DNA from: an uncultured Desulfosporosinus sp.
Lineage (GTDB): Bacteria > Bacillota > Desulfitobacteriia > Desulfitobacteriales > Desulfitobacteriaceae
Reading direction: 5' to 3'
Assembly (NCBI GenBank): GCA_927405585.1
Contig: CAKMJS010000131.1
Span: 1 to 35,819 of the forward strand
Length of the DNA: 35,819 nt
A program made the translations under genes and the position numbers. Shown here piece after piece: positions 8,287 through 14,995 of this stretch. Position 1 is the first letter of the stretch. The number at the start of each line of letters is the position of its first letter. The notes under the pieces are model-generated. The model did not search any database and was not told the origin of the DNA. It saw nothing but the letters and a program-made list of their open reading frames with translations.

Positions 8287-8458
8287 GCGTTTCACCTCTA
8301 AACTCTGAAATCACATTGAGTTTGTTCCTAATCGCCCAATAACCTCGGGGATTCACCTTTAACCCCAACTTCTTATAAGATTATGTTCCGAGAATACCGT
8401 TCAAGTTATCCTCTGTAAATGCTACCCGCTTCACGCTAATTTCTAAGGAATTTAATAC

Positions 8459-8722
8459 TTAGAAACTTCCTCCGCCCGTGAAGAAGAGGAATTCAATCGT
8501 ATCATGATCCTTCACCATAACTTGATTGTACCGATCTTGTTCCAAGAGTTTATCGTTGACCTGAACTATAACGTAATCAGGCCTTACGATGTTGTGAAGT
8601 ACGAGAAGTTCCCTTATAGTCACTTCATTATCTAAGTTAACATCTTTGCCATTGACTTTAATAATCACCCTTTTCATCCTTTCACTTATGGTGCTGTTTC
8701 TAAGTTCCATTTTCACGTACAC
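8459..8722 (-). CDS. ThiS/MoaD-like ubiquitin-fold sulfur carrier with extended C-terminus
   Basis: A small beta-grasp protein, 87 residues from a GTG start or 72 from the internal ATG at 8677 (MKRVIIKVNGKDVNLD), which is where family members normally begin. No start has a well-spaced ribosome site, so the 5' end is uncertain. Family features are VNGKDVNLDNEVTIRELL, YVIVQVNDKLL and the ending DHDTIEFLFFTGGGSF. Sulfur carriers are thiocarboxylated on a C-terminal Gly-Gly; here Ser-Phe follows the glycines and would have to be removed first. The neighbouring JAMM protease could do that. It follows AOR 1 on the same strand, which fits a role in Mo/W-pterin dithiolene synthesis or another sulfur transfer. 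Confidence 0.83.
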   Translation of the reverse strand: MYVKMELRNSTISERMKRVIIKVNGKDVNLDNEVTIRELLVLHNIVRPDYVIVQVNDKLLEQDRYNQVMVKDHDTIEFLFFTGGGSF

Positions 8723-8854
8723 ACACTTCTAATATCCAAAGACGAGTTTATTGACTGAAAGACACAAAATAGTAATAAGACCTTTGGTGGCTGAGAGCAT
8801 ATCACCTGCCATCAGTGCTCGCGATAAAGACCAGTCTGGTTTCATTAAAAATAT

Positions 8855-8878
8855 AGTGACAAGCAATTGCTTGTCACT
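8855..8878 (-). terminator. 24-base perfect palindrome, likely terminator after AOR 1
   Basis: AGTGACAAGCAATTGCTTGTCACT is fully self-complementary. On the minus strand it is followed by ATATTTTTAATG, giving a short U-run. It lies about 165 bases past the AOR 1 stop and before the ThiS-like gene, so it may end or attenuate the ferredoxin-AOR transcript. It could also be a protein-binding palindrome. The rest of the 320-base gap (8723-9043) shows no gene. Confidence 0.55.
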
Positions 8879-8920
8879 TAGCTCTAGCCCACCTGTAGAA
8901 AATAAGCTTTACCCTTCTTG

Positions 8921-8941
8921 CACCTAGCACCTAGCACCTAG
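8921..8941. repeat. Three tandem copies of CACCTAG
   Basis: The heptamer CACCTAG is repeated exactly three times head to tail in the gap between AOR 1 and the ThiS-like gene. No spacer structure is present and no function is evident. Confidence 0.9.
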
Positions 8942-9043
8942 CATGGATTATAGGGTCTAAGAGATGAAGAAAAAAGTGCAACTATGATCATTGTGTCAGC
9001 TTATTGCAATATGGGGATAGTTTTGCGCTCACATATCTATCAT

Positions 9044-10843
9044 CTATAGCCCTAATGCTTTGAGCTTTTCCCCTGTAGGTATACCATCGTTATCCCAACC
9101 CATAACAGCATAATAGTTGTCCAACAAAGTTTCCAAATCTACTACTTGTCCTTTGCTTTCACCAAAAGTCATTGGCACTTCGGTAAAACGCTTTGGTAAT
9201 GTATCATCTTTTCTAGACAAACCATTCTTAACATTATACATCCTTTCTATGTTAACAATTCTCTCGGCATTAAAGAGTAATTTTTCTTCTGTCATTTCAT
9301 ATCCTGTTACTAATTTCAGGGCTTTTAGCTGGTCAGGTCTTGAGAATCCATTTTGGCAAGTTGCACAAAAGCCAAGTGAATCAACCGCTGCGAAGTTTAT
9401 TTGGGTATTTCTTACTAGAGTTTCTTTACCTTTTTCTTCAAAACGATTTCCAGCAGCCATTTCTCCACCGAAGACTGGAGCTACCATGTGATGCGCACCT
9501 TTAGGGGAAATTGCATATGTTAATCCCATCCCTTTAACTCCCCGAGGGTCATAAACCGCACAGCTCATATTTTTGGAATGAACAGCTAATTCAGGAGCAC
9601 CCCATTTTTCTGCAGCATAGGCTGGTCCTTCTGCTAAATCTGCACCAATACCTTGTTTATAAGCTATCATTTCTAATAATTCGACTTCTGCAGCGCCATT
9701 ACCAAAATTTAGTTTTAATCCATTGGTATCCTCTATCGTTAAAATTCCTTTTTCGAAGCATTCCATTGCTAGGGAAACACAGCCTCCTGCAGAAATAGAA
9801 TCTAAACCTAAGGCATCACAAACTGCAGAAACGCACAAAACATCTTCCCACTCTGTTAAACCGCAGTTCGTTCCCAATAAACCAAGTGTTTCAAATTCTG
9901 GTCCTTCTAATTTAACATCACCATATTTGGTTGAAACTATAGCACTATTTTTACCGCAGGCAATGGGACACGCATAACAGGAGACATCATTGTACACTAC
10001 TTTTTCTCTGAATACTGATCCTTCAAATTCTTTGTTTTTTTCAGATGTACCCTCGGTAAAGTTTTTAGTACACATAAATCCGGCATTGTTTATATCACGA
10101 ACTAACTCGTTAGTTCCTTCAGATCTACGGATTTGAGCCTTGGCACTTTTCTTAAAGTTTGGATATAGCCCATCTACTAATTTCATCAAGCCTTCTGGAT
10201 CAGCGACCTCGACATCTTTAGAACCTCTTATAGCGATAGCCTTTAAATTCTTTGAACCCATCACTGCTCCACAACCACCTCGACCAAATTCACGGAAAAC
10301 GCCACTCGTAATACAAGCAAATTTACTTAGATTTTCTCCGGCAGGTCCAATACAAGCTACTTGAATATTTTCGTCACCTAATTCTTCTTTAATAAGGTGG
10401 TCTGTATAAGCTATTTTATTACCCCAAACCTTTTCGGCTGATTTAATTTCTACATGATCATTATCTACCCAAAGGTAAACAGGGCCTTCTGACTTACCCT
10501 CAATAATTAAACCATCATAACCTGCAAATCTTAACTCAGGACCGAAATGGCCACCACACAAGGAAAAGGAATAAGTGTTGGATAACGGTGATTTGAAGGC
10601 CACATTAATCTTATTATTACCTGGTACCATTGTTCCAGAAAATGGTCCATTGAAGAATATTAGTTTATTTTCGGAACTAAGTCCGTCAGTTCTAGGCTCA
10701 ACTTCTTTATTGAGATAGTAGGCTCCAAGACCTCTACCTCCTATATATTCAATAAACATTTCCAGGGACAATGTTTCTTTGGATATCTGTTTATTGGTTA
10801 GGTTCACTCTTAGAAGTTGTCCGGCAATACCATTTTTCGGCAT
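9044..10843 (-). CDS. Tungsten-dependent aldehyde ferredoxin oxidoreductase family protein (module 1)
   Basis: 599 residues, the usual AOR length. AOR enzymes oxidise aldehydes to acids (or reduce acids) at a tungsten bis-pterin with a nearby [4Fe-4S] cluster, passing electrons to ferredoxin. Cluster cysteines are Cys289, Cys292 and Cys296 (CYACPIAC) and, by position, Cys493 in DSLGFC, close to the spacing of Pyrococcus AOR. The GRGGCGAVMGSKNLKAIAIRG and YDPRGVKGMGLTYA pterin-binding motifs, EGPEFET (Glu near 313) and GAHHM (His near 451) are present. There is no signal peptide, so it is cytoplasmic. It starts one base after the partner ferredoxin gene, using AGGAGG inside that gene's end. 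A paralogue lies at 26616-28421. The substrate is unknown. Confidence 0.92.
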   Translation of the reverse strand: MPKNGIAGQLLRVNLTNKQISKETLSLEMFIEYIGGRGLGAYYLNKEVEPRTDGLSSENKLIFFNGPFSGTMVPGNNKINVAFKSPLSNTYSFSLCGGHFGPELRFAGYDGLIIEGKSEGPVYLWVDNDHVEIKSAEKVWGNKIAYTDHLIKEELGDENIQVACIGPAGENLSKFACITSGVFREFGRGGCGAVMGSKNLKAIAIRGSKDVEVADPEGLMKLVDGLYPNFKKSAKAQIRRSEGTNELVRDINNAGFMCTKNFTEGTSEKNKEFEGSVFREKVVYNDVSCYACPIACGKNSAIVSTKYGDVKLEGPEFETLGLLGTNCGLTEWEDVLCVSAVCDALGLDSISAGGCVSLAMECFEKGILTIEDTNGLKLNFGNGAAEVELLEMIAYKQGIGADLAEGPAYAAEKWGAPELAVHSKNMSCAVYDPRGVKGMGLTYAISPKGAHHMVAPVFGGEMAAGNRFEEKGKETLVRNTQINFAAVDSLGFCATCQNGFSRPDQLKALKLVTGYEMTEEKLLFNAERIVNIERMYNVKNGLSRKDDTLPKRFTEVPMTFGESKGQVVDLETLLDNYYAVMGWDNDGIPTGEKLKALGL

Positions 10844-10844
10844 C

Positions 10845-11297
10845 TTACTTGTCCTCCTTTGTAGCGTTAACTAACTGTTCTGTATCTACCCTCTCCACGT
10901 AGCTAAGGGCATTTTCTTGGCAGTACTTGACACATTGGGGATCCCCGCCACATAAGTCGCAAATCAAAACATACTTTTCAGTAGGATGAACCTTGATGGT
11001 GTGATATGGACATGCTTCGATACACATTTCACAAGCAATGCATTTCTCTTCGTTCACTTTAATGGCTCCAGTACGCTCATCTTTACTTAAAGCGCTTAGA
11101 GGGCATGCTTGAATACAAGGCGTATCAACACATTGATGACAAGCAACTGGATAGTCCATATAATTTGAATGGCTTCGTGTTACAGATATTCTAGACTTCT
11201 TAGGATTCCCTACTTTAAAATGGCTCATGCTGCACCATTGTTCACAGATTCTGCATCCAACACATTTCTCAGCATCAGATACTAATACTTTATTCAT
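10845..11297 (-). CDS. Four-cluster ferredoxin-like electron-transfer subunit of AOR 1
   Basis: A 150-residue iron-sulfur protein with four Cys groups, enough for four [4Fe-4S] clusters: CVGCRICEQWC, CHQCVDTPCIQAC, CIACEMCIEAC and CDLCGGDPQCVKYC. This pattern is that of HycB/DmsB-like electron-transfer subunits found beside AOR enzymes. The start at 11297 is set by GGAGGT nine bases upstream; an in-frame extension to 11381 adds 28 residues without family similarity. The stop is separated from the AOR start by one base, so the pair is one operon and probably one complex. Twenty-one bases about 100 bases upstream resemble the 3' end of the dctM gene at 22527. Confidence 0.9.
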   Translation of the reverse strand: MNKVLVSDAEKCVGCRICEQWCSMSHFKVGNPKKSRISVTRSHSNYMDYPVACHQCVDTPCIQACPLSALSKDERTGAIKVNEEKCIACEMCIEACPYHTIKVHPTEKYVLICDLCGGDPQCVKYCQENALSYVERVDTEQLVNATKEDK

Positions 11298-11398
11298 CTT
11301 CGCTACACCTCCATAATTATGCAAACAGGTTTCTTGAATTATCTTACTTTTCAACATAATGTTGTTAAAATACCTATACAATTGCTCGTTATATTATC

Positions 11399-11419
11399 CT
11401 ATTGTCCGTATCCAAAAAA
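11399..11419 (-). pseudogene. Possible 3' remnant of a TRAP dctM gene
   Basis: The minus strand reads FFGYGQ-stop, and its DNA (TTTTTGGATACGGACAATAG) differs from the last bases of the intact dctM at 22527-22547 at one position in the shared 20. It lies directly between the IS4-type remnant and the module 1 ferredoxin gene. The match is short, so this is a suggestion rather than a firm call. Confidence 0.35.
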
Positions 11420-11455
11420 ATCGGTACAAATAGCTGTTCTTAATCGTACCGCTTT

Positions 11456-11915
11456 AGTCCCTTGCTCGTTTTGCCTTGCTTGTGAATTTTAGTACGATGG
11501 AGGAGAAAGACTCAAATAAATATGCGATTAAGAGTCGTTGAATATCGAGCAACATACCTTTGTAGGCCGTTTTATACTTGATCCAATCAAGGACTCTAGC
11601 TGTACTTTTATCGGTATTGCGAGATACCTTAATAGTTGCTGCATCTGAGATCGCATCCCCATCAAATCGTATGCGTTGGTGAAGCTTTACTCCGCCTTTT
11701 GTCTATCTAAAGTCAGCCCATAAATATTGAGATAGACAAAGGCTAATAGTTAAAGCATTGATTAAGTGGAGACGACCTAACTTCTGGCGAAGAGCAGTGA
11801 ATCCAAGTTCTGATCCTAACCTTCGCACAACGCTTTGGTGGATGATGTCTGAGACTTCGGTGGTCAAGGGACAACTTGACAAGTAATCATTAAATTTCTG
11901 CAATGCTAGTGACAC
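11456..11915 (-). pseudogene. Decayed IS4-family (DDE) transposase
   Basis: The first part (11703-11915) encodes MSLALQKFNDYLSSCPLTTE and continues to LHLINALTISLCLSQYLW, the N-terminus of a common clostridial IS4-type transposase, and ends at a stop. Downstream, the same strand reads TKGGVKLHQRIRFDGDAISD, a conserved inner block of these transposases, followed by a short C-terminal-like tail ending RARD-stop near 11456. The catalytic middle is missing, so the gene is inactive through internal deletions. It separates the hydroxyacid dehydrogenase from the ferredoxin-AOR pair of module 1. I see no clear terminal inverted repeats. Confidence 0.75.
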
Positions 11916-11981
11916 AAAATTCTAAAGGATCATTAGCTATTTGTGTAATGGAGGTTAAAAATGAGCTATTTGGCTAATCCT

Positions 11982-12839
11982 TTAAATTACTTTATAGATT
12001 GCATTGCAGTCTTCCATTCCGTAGCCTGCATCAATAGCCTTTTCATAAGCTTTTTTGGCCATTTTACAGAACTTAGCGTCATAACCCCAAGCCTCTGCCA
12101 TTTCTATACCCAGTCTGACATCTTTATGGGCGAGCTTAACCCCAAACCTGTTAGCAAAATCATTATTAACGATCCAAGGACCTCGTACAGCAAGCTGGAA
12201 CGAGTTAGCGCCTGTATCAGCAAGCAGAGTTACTAACAAATTAGGATCAATCCCTGCCTTTTCACCGATACGCATTCCCTCTGCCAGAACTGCCATGTTT
12301 GTCATACCGATTAAGTTGCTAATCAGTTTAAAAGCATAAGCCTGTTCTACATCGCCCATATAATAAATAGGATTTCCCACAATCTTTAGTGTATCCATCA
12401 TTTTCTCGTACACTTCTTTTTTTCCACCTGCAAAAATTGGTTCTTCACCTTTCTCTGCTTGAGCAGGTCCTTTGCCTAATGGACAAGCTAAGAAGTCAAT
12501 TCCTTTGCTGGCTGAATAGTCAGCGACTTTACGGGCAGTCTGAGGATCTATTGTACTCACATCAATATAAATTGCCCCTGTTTTCATTTTACTGAGCAGA
12601 CCTTCTTCACCCAGCATTGTTTCTTCAATATGGGCGGGTAGCGGCAAACTAGTAAATACAACATCACAGTTCTTCATTTCTACTGCACTCTTGGCAGCAG
12701 AACCGGTAGTGCCTACCGCTAGTGTTTGTTCAATAGCTTCATTATTTAAATCAAAGACCAAAACATCTTTCCCTGCTCTAATCAGATTACGGGCTAAACA
12801 GCCACCCATAAGACCCAATCCAATATATCCGTATTTCAT
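11982..12839 (-). CDS. Beta-hydroxyacid dehydrogenase (3-hydroxyisobutyrate dehydrogenase family), copy 1
   Basis: 285 residues. The family reduces semialdehydes such as tartronate, methylmalonate or succinate semialdehyde, or oxidises the hydroxyacids, with NAD(P)H. The N-terminus has the Rossmann motif GLGLMGG (8-13) and Asp30 after it (VFDLN), which favours NAD. VSTIDPQTA and the catalytic Lys171 with Asn175 (KLISN) are present. The substrate-anchoring motif is odd: where the family has DAPVSGG, this protein has ACPLGKG (118-124). The start is the ATG at 12839, eight bases after GAGG; the ATG at 12845 is too close. About 90 percent of residues match copy 2 at 25650-26507 by eye, so this is a recent duplication. 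In the 357-base gap upstream I see no convincing gene. Confidence 0.88.
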   Translation of the reverse strand: MKYGYIGLGLMGGCLARNLIRAGKDVLVFDLNNEAIEQTLAVGTTGSAAKSAVEMKNCDVVFTSLPLPAHIEETMLGEEGLLSKMKTGAIYIDVSTIDPQTARKVADYSASKGIDFLACPLGKGPAQAEKGEEPIFAGGKKEVYEKMMDTLKIVGNPIYYMGDVEQAYAFKLISNLIGMTNMAVLAEGMRIGEKAGIDPNLLVTLLADTGANSFQLAVRGPWIVNNDFANRFGVKLAHKDVRLGIEMAEAWGYDAKFCKMAKKAYEKAIDAGYGMEDCNAIYKVI

Positions 12840-13202
12840 TATCATTACCTCAATTCTTTTAATTTTCTATGTTTAAATAAACGTTTCACACCGTCAGTCA
12901 AACTCTTGATAATATTCAATAAAAGTAAATCATAATAGGTTCTCTTGGCCCGATTTATCACCACCTCCCTTACCAAACTATTAATCCTTTTTACACAAGT
13001 GACTCGGCATTCTTTGATGCATTAAGTATAGATTTCTTTGCTTTACTGCTTAAAAAATCGTTTCATGATCTAGAACGGATAAACGTTGCCTACCTGGAAG
13101 CATTAGCGCTCATTTTCTCCGAGTAGATCTAATAGATTAAACATCAGTCTCATCAGGACTCGAGTACCTGCCGTTGCGTTTGGCTTTTTATGCTCTAACT
13201 TC

Positions 13203-14417
13203 TTAACCTAGCTGAGCTTTTAATCGTTCTTTATCCAAGGAACAGTCTAGCCGTTTAATTTCTTTTCCTTCATTTAATAGGACAACAGAGGGTACTTTTT
13301 CAATGCCATATTTTTGCGAGAGGTTTTTCTTCGTGGCCATATCGACTTTCTCAATTTTGTAACGATCTGCCTGTTCCCGGTTTGCTTCCTCTAGTAAAGT
13401 ACAAAATTCCAGGCTTTCGTTCACAAACGCATTGAAAAATACGAGTAAGACCATCCTGTCACTTTGCAGGACATCCTCATTAAACGCATCGACTTCTTCG
13501 ATATAGCGCTCGGCGGCTACTGCTGCCGTTGCCCCATCCCCTGCTGCCGAAACCACTTGTCTTAAATATTTAATGCGATTATCGCCTACCGCATATACGC
13601 CTTCGAGATTTGTTTCCATCAGGTCGTTGACAGGAATATAACCTCTTTTGTCCATCTTGACTCCACTCGCTTTAAGAAAATGTGTGGAGGGAACCATGCC
13701 CACAAAGAAAAATACGCCCTGGCAAACCAATTCTGAAAAGCCGCCTGTTTTAATGTTCTTAATTTTTACCCCTTTGACACTGTCTTCGCCCAGGACTTCT
13801 TCGACCGTGGAGTTCCAGATAAAATGCATCTTTTCGTTCTTAAACGCGCGTTCGGCACTGACTTTATTGCAATCCAGTGAACCTTCGTCATGAAGCACAA
13901 TGGCAGTGACTGTATTCGCGAACTTGGTGATATACATGCCTTCTTCAATAGCCTGATCCCCGCTCCCAATAACGACGACGTCTTCCCCCTCGAAGAATTC
14001 CGCATCGCAGGTTGCGCAATACGCCACTCCGCTACCTTGAAGTCGTTTTTCTCCGGGAATATTGAGCAGTCTTGGCTCACTGCCGCAGGCGATAATAACT
14101 GCCTTTGCCGCGAATTCCTTGCCTTTTTTGGTGGTGATCGCTTTATTTTCTTGTGCAAAATCGGTACTAACAACCTCATCACGTAAAAATTCCACGCCAA
14201 AGTTCTCCGCATGTTTCTTGAAATCGAGCATGAGATCAGCGCCACTGATTTGCAGATACCCTGGATAATTCACAATTTCTCGAGTTGTATTCACTAAACC
14301 GCCCACTGTTCCTTTATTGATCAGCAAAGTCTTCAGTTTAGCTCTGCCGCCATAGATTGAGGCTGCAAGACCTGCTGGTCCGCCGCCGATGATGATTAAA
14401 TCATAAGTATCAGCCAT
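13203..14417 (-). CDS. Thioredoxin reductase-like flavoprotein with a C-terminal thioredoxin-fold domain
   Basis: 404 residues: a thioredoxin-reductase core (about 1-308) plus an extra C-terminal domain (about 320-404). The core has the FAD motif GGGPAGLAASIYGGRA (11-25), the redox pair CATC (134-137) and YAVGDN (FAD ribityl site, about 275-280). The second nucleotide site reads GSGDQA and lacks the HRRxxxR motif that binds the NADPH phosphate (it has HDEGSLDCN), so the donor may be NADH, or ferredoxin as in some clostridial enzymes. The C-terminal domain looks like a thioredoxin (KVPSVVLLNEGKEI) but has no CxxC, only one Cys in ESLEFC. The ATG at 14417 has GAGGGGG nine bases before it. The thioredoxin gene lies 21 bases upstream, so both form an operon. 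Confidence 0.86.
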   Translation of the reverse strand: MADTYDLIIIGGGPAGLAASIYGGRAKLKTLLINKGTVGGLVNTTREIVNYPGYLQISGADLMLDFKKHAENFGVEFLRDEVVSTDFAQENKAITTKKGKEFAAKAVIIACGSEPRLLNIPGEKRLQGSGVAYCATCDAEFFEGEDVVVIGSGDQAIEEGMYITKFANTVTAIVLHDEGSLDCNKVSAERAFKNEKMHFIWNSTVEEVLGEDSVKGVKIKNIKTGGFSELVCQGVFFFVGMVPSTHFLKASGVKMDKRGYIPVNDLMETNLEGVYAVGDNRIKYLRQVVSAAGDGATAAVAAERYIEEVDAFNEDVLQSDRMVLLVFFNAFVNESLEFCTLLEEANREQADRYKIEKVDMATKKNLSQKYGIEKVPSVVLLNEGKEIKRLDCSLDKERLKAQLG

Positions 14418-14438
14418 GTCTTCCAACCCCCTCTAAAA

Positions 14439-14765
14439 TTATGCTTCCATCACTTCGGCAATTTTCTCTTCGACTTGATCATCCTCAACATGACCGGCCA
14501 TTTTACCCTGATACTCTCCATCCTTAAAAAAGAGGATCTGGGGAACGCCTTTTAAGGAAAATCTTTGGGATAAATCCTTATCTTCTTCCACATCGACATG
14601 ATAAAAATCAAACTTGCCTTCGTATTTCGGTTGCAAATCTTCTAAAATCGGAACTACGCCTTGACAGACGTGACAGGATTTTCTTGAAAAGATAACCAAA
14701 CAGGGATCACCTTTATCATAGATAATCTCTTCAAAACTGCTTGAATTCAATTGTTGTAAAGACAT
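14439..14765 (-). CDS. Thioredoxin-like protein (CHVC active site)
   Basis: A 108-residue single-domain thioredoxin fold. The active site is SCHVCQ (Cys31, Cys34) instead of the usual WCGPC, with cis-proline in GVPQILFFKDG and the FYHVDVEED strand. It is cytoplasmic. It precedes the thioredoxin-reductase-like gene by 21 bases with a GAGGAG ribosome site, and is very probably its protein substrate. The CHVC motif implies a redox potential different from classical thioredoxin. Confidence 0.88.
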   Translation of the reverse strand: MSLQQLNSSSFEEIIYDKGDPCLVIFSRKSCHVCQGVVPILEDLQPKYEGKFDFYHVDVEEDKDLSQRFSLKGVPQILFFKDGEYQGKMAGHVEDDQVEEKIAEVMEA

Positions 14766-14949
14766 GTTCTTTACTCCTCATAATTTTATTATATCAAGAC
14801 TTCTTAACCCCGGTATTTCATGTGGCATTCGTTGATTATAGCAAGCCGTTTGGCATTTAAAGCGTTTACGGAATTTGACCCTCGCCACATGTGAAGGGTT
14901 GTGTGACTTTATATTCTTTGAGACCGATGAAGTACTAATGTGTAAGACT

Positions 14950-14979
14950 AATGGGACTATGACATTTCACAGCCCCATT
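14950..14979 (-). terminator. Weak terminator-like hairpin after the phosphatase-superfamily gene
   Basis: On the minus strand AATGGGGCTGTG can pair with CATAGTCCCATT, 12 bp with two G-U pairs and a 6-base loop. There is no T-tract. It lies about 17 bases past the stop codon. Confidence 0.4.
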
Positions 14980-14995
14980 GTTTAATTAATTATTA

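Noticed and set aside
8921-8941. CACCTAG triplicate as a CRISPR or origin iteron
   Set aside because: Only three contiguous 7-base units without spacers, no cas or replication genes nearby.
11297-11381. 28-residue N-terminal extension of the module 1 ferredoxin
   Set aside because: A well-placed GGAGGT precedes the internal ATG at 11297 and the extension has no counterpart in the module 2 ferredoxin.
12845-12961. 38-codon minus-strand frame starting with GTG and ending at the start of the copy 1 hydroxyacid dehydrogenase
   Set aside because: The GTG is only a few bases from GGGAGG, too close for a ribosome site, and the product has no recognisable family; it may be a leader region.
13766-14245. 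159-codon minus-strand frame within the thioredoxin reductase-like gene
   Set aside because: It is a shifted frame of a gene whose own frame carries the FAD and CATC motifs.
14820-14840. TGGCAT sequences near 14822 and 14850 as sigma-54 promoters
   Set aside because: No TTGC element at the required spacing.
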